From Pontibacter akesuensis (lineage in GTDB: Bacteria; Bacteroidota; Bacteroidia; Cytophagales; Hymenobacteraceae): a stretch of DNA of 64,000 nucleotides. Position numbers and translations under genes: made by a program. The DNA lies in contig NZ_CP014766.1 in the NCBI RefSeq assembly GCF_001611675.1, positions 1,178,001 to 1,242,000 on the forward strand, given 5' to 3'. Every line of letters begins with the position of its first letter. Position 1 is the first letter of the stretch. This document shows, piece after piece, positions 17,875 to 27,074 of the stretch. Under the pieces are notes generated by a model. The model made no database searches. It saw nothing but the letters and a program-made list of their open reading frames with translations, and was not told the DNA's origin.

Positions 17875-19578
17875 TTATTTCTTGCTTTGGATTGTAGTTG
17901 ATGCGTTGGGCGTGATTCTGAACCAATCATAATCTGCGTAGCCAGCATCGTTTATTTTATCCTGGCGTGTGGCAAAGATACCTACTTTAGCACCTATCCA
18001 GCGGCCGGGAACCGCGGTGAAGGTGCTGCCCGCTGGCTTAAAGTTTTTCCCGTCTTCGCTGTAGCTGAACTGGCACTTGGCGCCTTTGTCTACCGCTACC
18101 CGAAAGTATACTTCATTGCCGTTGAGCTTGCCCAACAGTTGCTCTTTCTCAGGTGTGCCTTTGTGGGAATCATCCACCGAAGTATAGGCCACGTACAGCC
18201 CGTCTTTTTTGCTTACCAGCGAGATATAGGCGTAATCCTCTCCCATCACGACCAGCCCTGTGCGTTCATTCTGGAGCTTTTCGTTCGGCGTGAAATTGAG
18301 TTTGGTGGTAGCCGTGAAGGTTTCGGCCGGGAACTTCTGCAGCAGCAGGTTCGGCACGTCCCACAGGTTCTTGTGATCTTCCGGTACCTGGTCGGTATAG
18401 AGGCGCAACTTGCCTTTACTCGCCATCGGGAATGCCCAAGTAGCTTTCGGGTTGGCGTGCCACTGCCATTGCAGCCCCAGCTTGTTTTCCTCAAACTCAT
18501 CCGATTCTGCCGGCGTAGCGACAGCGAAGGTATTGCCGACATTCGGCTTCTTGTGCGTCATCACAGGCCAGCCCGTGCCGTCGCCGTCTTTGTCCTCGCC
18601 AATAACCGGCCAGCCGTTTTTCCACTTCATCGGCTGCAGGTGCACCACGCGACCGTACGCTTCAATGTCCTGGAAATGCAGGAACCAGTCTTCGCCGGTT
18701 TGGGTGGTTACCCACGCGCCCTGGTGCGGGCCGTTTATACTTGTCTTGCCCTGGTCCATCACGATCTTCTCCTCGTAAGGGCCATAGATGTTTTTGGAGC
18801 GCAGCACTAACTGCCAGCCTGTCGCCACGCCGCCCGCCGGAGCGAAAATGTAGTAGTAGCCGTCTTTCTTATAGAACTTGGGGCCTTCCACCGTGGGGTG
18901 GTTCTCATGCCCGTCGAAAACGATCACCCCTTCATCCAGCACCTTGGTACCTTCGGGGTTCATTTTGTTTATCGCCAGCACACTTTTTATACCTGCCCGG
19001 CTGCCCGCGTAGGCGTGCACGAGGTAAGCGTTTCCGTCATCATCCCAAAGCGGGCTGGAGTCGATCAGGCCTTTTCCCTCCATCACCAGCACTGGCTTCT
19101 CCCAAGGGCCGGCAGGGTCTTTAGCCTTCACCATGTAAATACCAAAGTCGGGGTCACCCCAGTAGATGTAATACTCGCCGTTGTGATGGCGGATGGAGGG
19201 AGCCCAAACGCCGTTGCCATGCTGTGGCTTTGCATAATGCTCTGCCGGAACATTTTTGTCTAAGGCATAGCCGATGATTTTCCAGTTAACTAGGTCCTTC
19301 GAGTGCAAAATCTGCAAGCCTGGCACCGCATTAAAGCTGGAGGAAGTCATGTAATAATCATCCCCGACGCGAATGGCATCAGGGTCAGAATAGTCGGCGT
19401 AAAGGATTGGATTTTTGTAGGTCCCGTTACCCTGATCAGCCACCCATACCTTGGAAAGGTCGCTTGCTGTTGTTGCTGTTTTGCTCTGTGTGTTGTTTTG
19501 GGCAACGCCGGAGCAGGAACTACAACATACAATAGCGGCAACAAGGGCGGGGTATTTTAAGAAACGGTAACTACTCAT
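17875..19578 (-). CDS. GH43 family beta-xylosidase/alpha-L-arabinofuranosidase, lipoprotein
   Basis: A 567-aa lipoprotein (lipobox CCSSC near residue 22). The N-terminal five-bladed propeller of GH43 spans about residues 50-350. It shows the base Asp in YADYSDPDAIRVGDDYY, the modulator Asp in LIDSSPLWDDDGNAY and the acid Glu in VEGPKFYKKDGYYY. The C-terminal roughly 200 residues form the beta-sandwich found in beta-xylosidase-like members, ending KINDAGYADYDWFRITP. It probably trims arabinose or xylose from RG-I or xylogalacturonan side chains. The gene is 59 bp downstream of a CE8 gene and 12 bp upstream of a GH28 gene. Sugar specificity is uncertain. Confidence 0.92.
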   Translation of the reverse strand: MSSYRFLKYPALVAAIVCCSSCSGVAQNNTQSKTATTASDLSKVWVADQGNGTYKNPILYADYSDPDAIRVGDDYYMTSSSFNAVPGLQILHSKDLVNWKIIGYALDKNVPAEHYAKPQHGNGVWAPSIRHHNGEYYIYWGDPDFGIYMVKAKDPAGPWEKPVLVMEGKGLIDSSPLWDDDGNAYLVHAYAGSRAGIKSVLAINKMNPEGTKVLDEGVIVFDGHENHPTVEGPKFYKKDGYYYIFAPAGGVATGWQLVLRSKNIYGPYEEKIVMDQGKTSINGPHQGAWVTTQTGEDWFLHFQDIEAYGRVVHLQPMKWKNGWPVIGEDKDGDGTGWPVMTHKKPNVGNTFAVATPAESDEFEENKLGLQWQWHANPKATWAFPMASKGKLRLYTDQVPEDHKNLWDVPNLLLQKFPAETFTATTKLNFTPNEKLQNERTGLVVMGEDYAYISLVSKKDGLYVAYTSVDDSHKGTPEKEQLLGKLNGNEVYFRVAVDKGAKCQFSYSEDGKNFKPAGSTFTAVPGRWIGAKVGIFATRQDKINDAGYADYDWFRITPNASTTIQSKK

Positions 19579-19637
19579 AGTTTAAATGTTTTTGGGGCGA
19601 TTTATACTTGAATTTTATACTTCTGAATGATAAAAGG

Positions 19638-20627
19638 CTACTTGCTGACGGTTTCGCTTGGCTTGCCAGGTATCCAGCCGTCGAAGATATTGGCCAGTGT
19701 ATACTGCTGCGCCTGCTCCTTTGTGAGTTGGTGCGCCCACTTTACTCTTGCCTTAGGGTCGGCACCGGGGCCTGTCGAATTATACTCGGCGTAATAAGAA
19801 GTTTTTTCGGCATCCGGCTTGTTCCAGTTGTGCCAGCCTTTGGGCGTAATGTGGTTGCCCATGTAGGTGTTGATGAAAACGGTTTTGGCGTAGGGTCTCC
19901 ACGGCCTGCCCAGGTAGTATGATTTTGCTGGCGCATCGCCTGTGAGGCGGCAATTTAAGAAAACAAAGCCATAAGGCGTTCCTTCCAGGGTGGAGGCTGC
20001 GGTAATGTAGTTGCCGCCCTTTTTGCTGTAGATTTCACAATCCTCAAACACAGCCGTAGACCAGCCGAAAATAAAGTCGGTGGTGCCTTCAATGTAGCAG
20101 TTTTTGTAGTACTGGCGGCTTTTCTCTCCGTGCGGGTACAGCGTGTCCTGGTTGCCCAGAAATCGGCAGTTGGTGAACATCACCTTGTCGCCATCCACAC
20201 GCACGGCAACAGCCTGTCCTACCGGTCCGGCAGAATTCTCAAAGGTGATATTCTCGGCAGAAAAATCATCCCCGAAAACATAGAAACTGGTAGAGCCGGT
20301 GGTTCCCATTTCCTCCCCGAACCTGTTCTTTTTAGAAGCAAAGTCGTCGTTTGTCAGAATAGTGTTCTTTACATCCTCTCCGATAAACTTCACGGCGGTT
20401 TTAGAAGCTGGCAGCACCAGTTTTTCTTTGTACACACCATTCTTGATGAAGATGGTCGTTTCCTTTTTCCTGAAATCGGGCACCGCGTTTATCGCCTCCT
20501 GCACCGTTTTGAAATCACCGCTTCCATCTTTTGCCACTACAAAATTATACTGCTGCTGCGCCTGTGCCTTAGTAAGTATAAGGCAGAGCAGCAGGGCAAG
20601 TACAGAAGCGTGTTTTAGGAATGTCAT
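19638..20627 (-). CDS. Pectin methylesterase (CE8)
   Basis: A 329-aa secreted CE8 enzyme with a signal peptide ending at TKAQAQ (residue 24). Catalytic stretches are GQAVAVRV, GNQDTLYP, TTDFIFGWSTAVF and LGRPWRPYAK, with both catalytic Asp and the Arg/Trp pair intact. It de-methylates pectin oligomers. It is closest in overall design to the CE8 proteins at 2,635 and 27,075 but differs in the loop after QDTLY (PHGEKSR) and lacks their short C-terminal extension. Its neighbours are GH43 downstream and GH105 upstream; an inverted-repeat element lies between it and GH105. Confidence 0.93.
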   Translation of the reverse strand: MTFLKHASVLALLLCLILTKAQAQQQYNFVVAKDGSGDFKTVQEAINAVPDFRKKETTIFIKNGVYKEKLVLPASKTAVKFIGEDVKNTILTNDDFASKKNRFGEEMGTTGSTSFYVFGDDFSAENITFENSAGPVGQAVAVRVDGDKVMFTNCRFLGNQDTLYPHGEKSRQYYKNCYIEGTTDFIFGWSTAVFEDCEIYSKKGGNYITAASTLEGTPYGFVFLNCRLTGDAPAKSYYLGRPWRPYAKTVFINTYMGNHITPKGWHNWNKPDAEKTSYYAEYNSTGPGADPKARVKWAHQLTKEQAQQYTLANIFDGWIPGKPSETVSK

Positions 20628-20687
20628 AGCAGTTTATTTCTTTAGTGAATAATCAGTAGCGGTTTTAGCGCTCCGTACAATGTATAA

Positions 20688-20763
20688 ACCTACCCCTCCC
20701 AGGAGGGAAGTTTTCATCAAGAGAAGAAGTCCCCTCCCCGGAGGAGCAGGGGTGGGTCTTCTT
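20688..20763. repeat. C-rich intergenic inverted repeat
   Basis: The left arm (about 20,688-20,713, ACCTACCCCTCCCAGGAGGG) and the right arm (about 20,727-20,763, ending AGGGGTGGGTCTTC) are imperfect inverted copies. Each also carries its own CCC/GGG hairpin. The nested form resembles the hairpin-bearing ends of the DUF559 cassette at 55.4 kb. It may also stop transcription between GH105 and CE8. Confidence 0.45.
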
Positions 20764-20771
20764 TCCAGATT

Positions 20772-22019
20772 CTAGTTCGCAGCGGCAGTTTTCTTATTCA
20801 GCTCTTCAAACTCCAATGAGGCCATGATGAATGGAGCCACGGCTTTGGGATCGTTGTTGCGGCGCTCTTCATTGATGTAGTATTCGTAAGTGCCGCTGCG
20901 GTACGGATCTCCTCCCAAGCCAGCCACTGCGCACACGTCCGTGATGCTGATAGTGCCATCCGGGTTCTGCTCGATCAGGTTGTTCACGATGCCGTTATAA
21001 CCCGCTTTAGCTGTTTCCATGTACTTCTGGTCGATGTAGCCATTCTTGGCAGCCTTCACCAAAAAGTAGGTGAACATGCTGGAGACCGATGCTTCATGGT
21101 AGTTGCCTTCTTTGCCGCCCATGTCTACTACCTGCCACCATAGTCCTTTGTCCTTGTCCTGGTACTGCGCAATGGCCTTGGCCATTTTCTGGGTGATCTG
21201 CAGCACCTCGTCTCTTTTTGGATGGTCTTTTGGCAGGAAATCGAGCACATCTACCAGCGCCATCGCATACCAGCCCATCGCGCGGCCCCAAATTTCGGGC
21301 GACTTCCCAGTCTCCGGATCGGCCCACTTTTGCTCACGGCTCTCGTCCCAGCCATGATGCCACAGCCCCTTCTCCTCATTCCAGGTGTTTTTATCAACTA
21401 ACATGATTTGCTTGGCCACGTCATCAAAAATGGCCGGCTCGTTAAACTCCACGGCATACTGCGCCAGGAACGGAGAAGCCATGTACAGGCCATCGAGCCA
21501 CATTTGGTGCGGGTATATTTTCTTGTGCCAGAAGCCGCCTTCTGACGTGCGTGGATGCGTGCGCATCTGGTCGCGGAGCTCTTCGATGGCCAGTTTATAC
21601 TTCTCATCCCCCGTCTCCTTGTAAAGCTCTATCAGGAACTTGCCCGGGTTCACACGGTCGATGTTGTAGTCTGTTTTCTTGTAGGTCATGATGCTGCCGT
21701 CCTCGCTGATCATGGTGTCGGCGAAAGCCTGGATGTAGTTCAGGTACTTTTCATCCCCCGTCTTCTCATACACCCGCTCGATGGCGCTGGCAAACAAGCC
21801 CTGGGTGTAGTCCCACTTCGGCTTCTCCTTAAAGTCAATCATCCACCCTTTCGGGTTGCGTTTGATATCGGAGTCGGCCATCCAAACAGAGTATGGCTTT
21901 TCGGCTGCGGCGGTTGCCTCCTGGTTGGCAGCTGTGGTAGCCTCTGTTACGTTGTTTCCAGAGCCACAGGCAGAAGCCATTAACAGGATAGCAGGTAAAG
22001 CGAATTTGGTAAGCTGCAT
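20772..22019 (-). CDS. Unsaturated rhamnogalacturonyl/galacturonyl hydrolase (GH105), lipoprotein
   Basis: A 415-aa lipoprotein (lipobox MASAC near residue 18) with the (alpha/alpha)6 barrel of GH105. Motifs WDYTQGLFASAIERVY, PHQMWLDGLYMASPFLAQY (Asp of the hydration reaction) and EIWGRAMGWYAMALVDVL are those of YteR-type enzymes. It removes the 4,5-unsaturated uronic acid left at the non-reducing end by lyases. The product is a monomer that rearranges to the KduI substrate. It links the PL1/PL10 lyases to the cytoplasmic Kdu pathway. It is preceded by the terminator that ends the susCD transcript, so it should have its own promoter near 22,030. Confidence 0.93.
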   Translation of the reverse strand: MQLTKFALPAILLMASACGSGNNVTEATTAANQEATAAAEKPYSVWMADSDIKRNPKGWMIDFKEKPKWDYTQGLFASAIERVYEKTGDEKYLNYIQAFADTMISEDGSIMTYKKTDYNIDRVNPGKFLIELYKETGDEKYKLAIEELRDQMRTHPRTSEGGFWHKKIYPHQMWLDGLYMASPFLAQYAVEFNEPAIFDDVAKQIMLVDKNTWNEEKGLWHHGWDESREQKWADPETGKSPEIWGRAMGWYAMALVDVLDFLPKDHPKRDEVLQITQKMAKAIAQYQDKDKGLWWQVVDMGGKEGNYHEASVSSMFTYFLVKAAKNGYIDQKYMETAKAGYNGIVNNLIEQNPDGTISITDVCAVAGLGGDPYRSGTYEYYINEERRNNDPKAVAPFIMASLEFEELNKKTAAAN

Positions 22020-22067
22020 CGTTCTTTGGTTAGTTACAGTGTTATTTGTCTTTCGTAAAACAGAAAA

Positions 22068-22107
22068 GTGAACCAGCGTGGAAAGTATGATTCTCCCGCT
22101 GGTTCAC
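22068..22107 (-). terminator. Terminator after susD (first pair)
   Basis: GTGAACCAGCG and CGCTGGTTCAC form an 11-bp perfect stem, with additional GGA/TCC pairing possible in the loop, 9 nt past the susD stop codon. On the minus strand it is followed by TTTTCTGTTTT, giving a classical T tract. Confidence 0.85.
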
Positions 22108-22116
22108 CTGTTTCAG

Positions 22117-23811
22117 TTAATTATATCCCTCGTTTTGCTTAAACTCACCCGGGTTAGACACAGCATCCAGCTGTGCCTGCGGAATTGGTCGTACCCTGTG
22201 GAATGGCTGGATGTTTGGCGCCGCGTCTGGGTTAAACGCCTTCACGCGCTCTATCAGTTTGCCGGTGCGCTTCAGGTCGAACCAACGCTGCTGCTCCCCT
22301 GCAAACTCACGGGCGCGCTCATCAAGTATAAAATCGATGTCGAGCTGGTCTGCCGTGATTTCCATTTCGGCTGCCTTGCCCGGCAAGGCCGCTCTTCTGC
22401 GCACCGCGTTCATGTATTGCACGGCCTCACTCATGTTTCCCTGCATCATTTCGGCTTCCGCCACGATCAGGTACATTTCGGCCAGGCGGATTACGTACGC
22501 ATCACGCTGCCCCTGCTGCTGCGAAATCGTCTGACGCGCCGGGTCCAGGAACTTCTTCAGCGACATGTAACGGTCACGTACCACAGGGGCATCGTTGGCA
22601 CTCACGTTGTAGGTTCTGCTGCGGTCTATGATGGTGTAAGGCTTGGCATCTTTCACAGCGTTCGGCACCACATACTTGGTGGCGTAAATAGCCGTATCCC
22701 CCGCAGCAAACGTTACCTGGCGCTGATTGCCTTTCGTATCGGTTACATTGTAGGTCCCGGGCTTGTTAGCGTACCACACAGTTTGAAAGGTGGCGTCAAA
22801 ACGGGCGTCTTTTTTCTCATCAAACAAATCCAGCAAATGGGCAGTTGGCATAAAACGCGCAAACGGGCGGCCATACCTGATGTCGCGCTGCATGCCCGGC
22901 AACTGGTCATAGGTCATCAGGAAGAACAGATGCGAGTTGTTGCCGCCATCACGCAGCAATATGTCATCGCTCGTACTGTTGGTCAGGCCATCAAACTCCC
23001 TGTTCAGGATCAGGTCTGCCGTGAAGTTCACGTTCCAGACAATCTCTGGGTTCCTGGAGCTCGCGGTCCATAAGCTCGCGTAGTTTGGTACCAGACTGAA
23101 GTTGTAGTCACTGATCACCTTTTTAGCAAGTCTGGAGGCCTCTGCGTAGTTTCCGCGGTAAAGGTGCATTCTGGCCATAAAAGCTTCTGCAGCTGGCTTT
23201 GTTACCCTTCCGTACTGGCTTGATGTTACAGGCAGGTTCTCTGCTGCATACGTCAGATCCTCAAATATCTGCGCATAGAACGTTTCCACCGGTGTACGAT
23301 TGGCCGTGGTGGATACACCTATCTGCTCCTGGGTAGTGAAGTGAACGCCTCCCCAGGTTTCCACGATGTGCCACAGGTAAAACGCCCGCAGGAACCTTGC
23401 CTCCCCCAGCCGTATCGCCTTTTGTGCTTCCGGCAGCGGCGAATCCGGAATTCTGGCTACCGCTGCATTCGTGGCGTTCAGTGCGGCATAAAAGCGGCCC
23501 CAGTAGAAGTTGATCGGCGCATTGGCACCGGACAAATCTGAATTATAAAGCGCAACGGGCGGGTTCTCCATGCCATTGCCACGGGTAAATATGTCCGTGC
23601 CGGTTTCAGTCAGGGCGATGCCGTTCTCCTTGCCATACCAGAAACGCATGGGCGTATACAGGGAGTTTACAAGGCTCTCAATGCCTTCGGCCGTTGAATA
23701 ATATCCTGAAGCCGTCAGGCCTGATACATTTTCCTCATCCAGGAAAGACTCACAGGAGGCCGATCCGAGTAACAAGGCAGGAAGCAGTATTTTATATAAT
23801 ATCTTTTTCAT
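22117..23811 (-). CDS. susD: SusD/RagB-type outer-membrane glycan-binding lipoprotein
   Basis: A 564-aa lipoprotein (lipobox GSASC near residue 20, then ESFLDEENVSG). The N-terminal tetratricopeptide-like half contains GEARFLRAFYLWHIVETWGG, a hallmark of SusD proteins. The C-terminal half ends with DERAREFAGEQQRWFDLKRTG. It sits on the outer surface, captures pectic oligosaccharides and forms the lid of the partner SusC channel. It follows that SusC gene by 28 bp, giving one transcript. The specific glycan is inferred from the surrounding enzymes. Confidence 0.94.
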   Translation of the reverse strand: MKKILYKILLPALLLGSASCESFLDEENVSGLTASGYYSTAEGIESLVNSLYTPMRFWYGKENGIALTETGTDIFTRGNGMENPPVALYNSDLSGANAPINFYWGRFYAALNATNAAVARIPDSPLPEAQKAIRLGEARFLRAFYLWHIVETWGGVHFTTQEQIGVSTTANRTPVETFYAQIFEDLTYAAENLPVTSSQYGRVTKPAAEAFMARMHLYRGNYAEASRLAKKVISDYNFSLVPNYASLWTASSRNPEIVWNVNFTADLILNREFDGLTNSTSDDILLRDGGNNSHLFFLMTYDQLPGMQRDIRYGRPFARFMPTAHLLDLFDEKKDARFDATFQTVWYANKPGTYNVTDTKGNQRQVTFAAGDTAIYATKYVVPNAVKDAKPYTIIDRSRTYNVSANDAPVVRDRYMSLKKFLDPARQTISQQQGQRDAYVIRLAEMYLIVAEAEMMQGNMSEAVQYMNAVRRRAALPGKAAEMEITADQLDIDFILDERAREFAGEQQRWFDLKRTGKLIERVKAFNPDAAPNIQPFHRVRPIPQAQLDAVSNPGEFKQNEGYN

Positions 23812-23839
23812 GATCTTAACTTTAAATGATTCCTGTTTT

Positions 23840-26800
23840 CTAGAAGGCTACATTAATACCAAACACCATCTGCTTCGTCATCGGGAAGCTTAAAGCTCCT
23901 CCTCTTTCAGGATCGTAAGGGTCGATCTCGCTCTTCAGGATAAAGTAGTTTTTCGCCGTTGCGTAAACGCGCAGGTTAGAGAGTCTTAACCTTTCAGAGA
24001 TGCTCTGCGGGAAGCTGTAGGCAAGCGTAATATCTCTTACCTTGATGAAGGAGCCGTCCACGTACTGCAGTGTAGAGTAGTAGCGTGTACTTGCCCTGCT
24101 GGTGCCTGCGTTCGGTCTTGGGTAGGCATTCGTCGGGTTCTCAGGTGTCCAGTAATCCACTACCGGGCCGTTCTCCAAACCGTCTATCTTATAAGAACCG
24201 GCTGCCTCGCTAATGATGGTCTGTCCCATTCTGGCGTACACCAGGAACGAAAGCTCCACGCCCTTGTAGCCAAAGCGGTTGGTTACGCCAAGCGTCCAAT
24301 CAGGTGTTTCGTTGCCGATTACCGTTCTGTCTTCAGGGGTAATGATGCCATCGCCATTCTGGTCTTTCACGCGGATATCGCCAGGCTGCTGCTGGTTCAG
24401 TGCTGCTTCATCCTCCTGGCCCACTTGCCAGATGCCGATCTTCTCATAGTCGTAGAACACGTTAATCGGCTCACCCACAAAAAGTCCGAAGTCACCAAAG
24501 TTCAGGTCCCTTTCCACACCGTCGGCCAGTTTCACCACTTCTTCCTTGTTTCTGGTAAAGCTGAAGTCCGATGTCCAACGGAATCCGTCTGTCTGGTCTA
24601 TGTTAACTGTTCCCAACTGCAATTCCACGCCACGGTTACGGGTAGCGCCTATGTTATCGAACACGCGCTCGAAGCCAGTAGAAGTCGGCAGGTTTCTTTC
24701 CAGCAACAGGTCCTCTGTGTCCTGCTGGTAGATATCCAACGTACCAGTCACCCTATTATTGAACAAGCCGAAGTCTATGCCCAGGTTCGCGGTGGCCGTT
24801 GTTTCCCAACCCAGCGCGGGGCTGGCAAGCGCGCCAGGGTAAAACCCGAAGGCAGGTACTTCTGTAGTTCCCTGATCAAAGGCATAGGTCGATTTTCCTA
24901 AACCACCCAAGGTCTGGTACGCGCCTACTGAACTGTTGCCCGACAAACCGTAGCTCAAACGGATCTTCAGGTCAGAGATGGCATTCACGTTCTGCAGGAA
25001 TGCTTCTTCCTTCACAATCCATGCCACGGAAGCCGACGGGAAGTAGTCCCACTTGTTTCCTTCTGCCAACACCGAGGCACCGTCTGCCCGCATCACGAAT
25101 GTGAACAGGTACTTGCCCAGCAACTTATAGTTCAGGCGGCCGAAGAAAGAGGCCATACTTTGCTCCCGCAGGCCGCTGCCCAGTTGGTAAGCCGACTGCG
25201 TTGCGCCCAGGTTGTAAAATAAGAAGGTAGATGAAAGCAGGTTCCTGCCCTGAGCAGTAAACAGTTCCTGTCGCTCTGACCAGATACTTGTTCCAAGCAA
25301 AGCGGAAAACTCATGGTTATCGGAAAGTGACTTGGAGTAGTTGGCAAAATTTTCCCACGTGATCCTGGAGAAATTACCCAGTTCTGCACGAGCCAGCGAC
25401 AAGCCGTTCACACCTGTTTCGATGGTGTTGGTAGCCGCGTATAAACCATTGCGGTTGTTATACTGGTCCACGCCAAACCGGGAGGTCAGCACCAGGTCAT
25501 TGATTGGGGTATAGTCGAGGGAAAGGTTTCCAAAGAAACGCTTGTTGATGTCGTTGTTCTCAAAGGCTCCCGGTTGCTCGTCCACCAATGGGTTAAGGGT
25601 AGAGGCATCGCCTACCGGGAAAGGAAGGAAATTACCCTCGGCATCGTACGGGCGGCCAAGTGGGCTCATCTTGTTGGCTTGGTTCAGGGGGTCTCTTCTG
25701 ATGTCCTGATCCTTATACGTATACATCAGGCTGGTGCTCACCTTCAGGTTGTCCAGTATGTTGTAGCCTACATTCATGCGGCCACTGTACCTGGTCAGTT
25801 CGTCATTTGCCAGCAGGCCTTTTTCGTTGAAATATTCAGTAGACAGGTAATAGCTAAGCTTCTCCGTTCCTCCGGAAACACCTACTTGGTAGTTTTGCTG
25901 GCTTCCGGTTCCCAGTAGCTCATCTGCCCAATCAGTGTAAATGCCGTTTCTGAAATTCTCCAGCTGAGTCGGGTTAAAGATCTTCTCGTCATCCTCAGGA
26001 CCTGCCCACTCGCCAACTGTTCTGCGCGATTCTCTGCGCAAGGCCACCCACTCCGGGCCGGACATGATATCGGCATAGCCGTTTGCCGCCGAAATGCCAT
26101 AGTAGGAGTTGAAGGTAACCTTGGCCTTACCTGAACCGCCGCTCTTGGTGGTGATCAGGATAACACCGTTTGCACCCAGCGAACCGTAAATAGCAGTAGC
26201 GGTGGCATCCTTGAGTACTTCCATCGAGGCGATGTCGTTCGGGTTTACGTCCAGCGGCCCGTCGTAGCGGATGCCGTCTACCAGCACAAGTGGCGCGTTA
26301 CCCGCACCGATGGATCTTGTTCCCCTGATGTTAAAGTTCAACGCAGCGCCTGCCTGGCCGCTTGTTCTGGTCAGGTCCAGGCCCGGCACCTTGCCCTGCA
26401 GCACTTCCAGGCCGTTGGTAACGGGTATAGCCGTAAGGTCTTCGCCCCGTACTGAGGTAACTGATCCGGTCAGGTCTGACTTTTTCACCGTACCGTAGCC
26501 GATCACCACCACTTCTTCCAGAGCCTTGGAGTCTACAGCCAAAGACACCCGAATGTTAGCCTGACCATTTACCGGCACTTCCTTGGTTTGGTACCCGATG
26601 TAGGAGAATACAAGAGTTGGGTTTGCGGTGGATGCATTTAATGTGAAGCTGCCATCCAAGCCGGTGGCCGTGCCGTTCGTAGTGCCTTTCACCAGCACCG
26701 TAACCCCGGGGAGAGGACTGCCATTTTCATCGACTACCTGCCCCTGCAAGGTAGTACCCTGTGCGATTGCCCCGGTTACGGCGACCAGCATCAAAAGGAG

Positions 26801-26842
26801 GCCACACAAGTACCTCGCTTTTTTAAGTAATGCTCTTTTCAT
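23840..26842 (-). CDS. susC: SusC/RagA-type TonB-dependent outer-membrane transporter
   Basis: A 1000-aa outer-membrane protein with a signal peptide ending at TGAIAQ (residue 28). It has a carboxypeptidase-regulatory-like domain (GQVVDENGSPLPGVTVLVKG, about residues 33-110) and a plug preceded by the SusC signature LEEVVVIGYGTVKKSDL. The remainder is a large beta-barrel ending in a C-terminal Phe (FGINVAF). There is no N-terminal STN domain, so coupling to an ECF sigma/anti-sigma pair is not expected. It imports pectic oligomers with energy from TonB. A LacI-type operator lies 184 bp upstream. Confidence 0.95.
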   Translation of the reverse strand: MKRALLKKARYLCGLLLMLVAVTGAIAQGTTLQGQVVDENGSPLPGVTVLVKGTTNGTATGLDGSFTLNASTANPTLVFSYIGYQTKEVPVNGQANIRVSLAVDSKALEEVVVIGYGTVKKSDLTGSVTSVRGEDLTAIPVTNGLEVLQGKVPGLDLTRTSGQAGAALNFNIRGTRSIGAGNAPLVLVDGIRYDGPLDVNPNDIASMEVLKDATATAIYGSLGANGVILITTKSGGSGKAKVTFNSYYGISAANGYADIMSGPEWVALRRESRRTVGEWAGPEDDEKIFNPTQLENFRNGIYTDWADELLGTGSQQNYQVGVSGGTEKLSYYLSTEYFNEKGLLANDELTRYSGRMNVGYNILDNLKVSTSLMYTYKDQDIRRDPLNQANKMSPLGRPYDAEGNFLPFPVGDASTLNPLVDEQPGAFENNDINKRFFGNLSLDYTPINDLVLTSRFGVDQYNNRNGLYAATNTIETGVNGLSLARAELGNFSRITWENFANYSKSLSDNHEFSALLGTSIWSERQELFTAQGRNLLSSTFLFYNLGATQSAYQLGSGLREQSMASFFGRLNYKLLGKYLFTFVMRADGASVLAEGNKWDYFPSASVAWIVKEEAFLQNVNAISDLKIRLSYGLSGNSSVGAYQTLGGLGKSTYAFDQGTTEVPAFGFYPGALASPALGWETTATANLGIDFGLFNNRVTGTLDIYQQDTEDLLLERNLPTSTGFERVFDNIGATRNRGVELQLGTVNIDQTDGFRWTSDFSFTRNKEEVVKLADGVERDLNFGDFGLFVGEPINVFYDYEKIGIWQVGQEDEAALNQQQPGDIRVKDQNGDGIITPEDRTVIGNETPDWTLGVTNRFGYKGVELSFLVYARMGQTIISEAAGSYKIDGLENGPVVDYWTPENPTNAYPRPNAGTSRASTRYYSTLQYVDGSFIKVRDITLAYSFPQSISERLRLSNLRVYATAKNYFILKSEIDPYDPERGGALSFPMTKQMVFGINVAF

Positions 26843-27026
26843 AGATCCTCAAATTAAAACAGTGATATGTATAGTTATTTTATTCGCTGTGGATTTGATC
26901 TTGAACGCTACTTAAAAGATGTGCTTGCTACGCCACCCTTAAGCCCCTTGCCGGCTCCTTGTTGTATCCCTTCTCCCTTGCTTTCTACTCTAGGTTAATG
27001 CTGCAACACCAAACCATACTTCTGCA

Positions 27027-27042
27027 GGACAATCGATTGCAC
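27027..27042. promoter_or_regulatory. LacI-type operator upstream of first susC
   Basis: GGACAATCGATTGCAC keeps the 10-bp palindromic core CAATCGATTG of the uxaA and PL1 operators but is weaker on its left arm. It lies in the 232-bp gap upstream of susC (start 26,842) and just downstream of the CE8 gene at 27,075, followed by an AT-rich stretch. Confidence 0.6.
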
Positions 27043-27074
27043 AATTTAATAAAAAATTTTGCATTGTCAACTGA

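Noticed and set aside
22078..23073. 331-aa plus-strand open frame
   Set aside because: It lies wholly antisense to the susD gene at 22,117 and is rich in His, Arg and Val as expected for the reverse reading of a biased gene.
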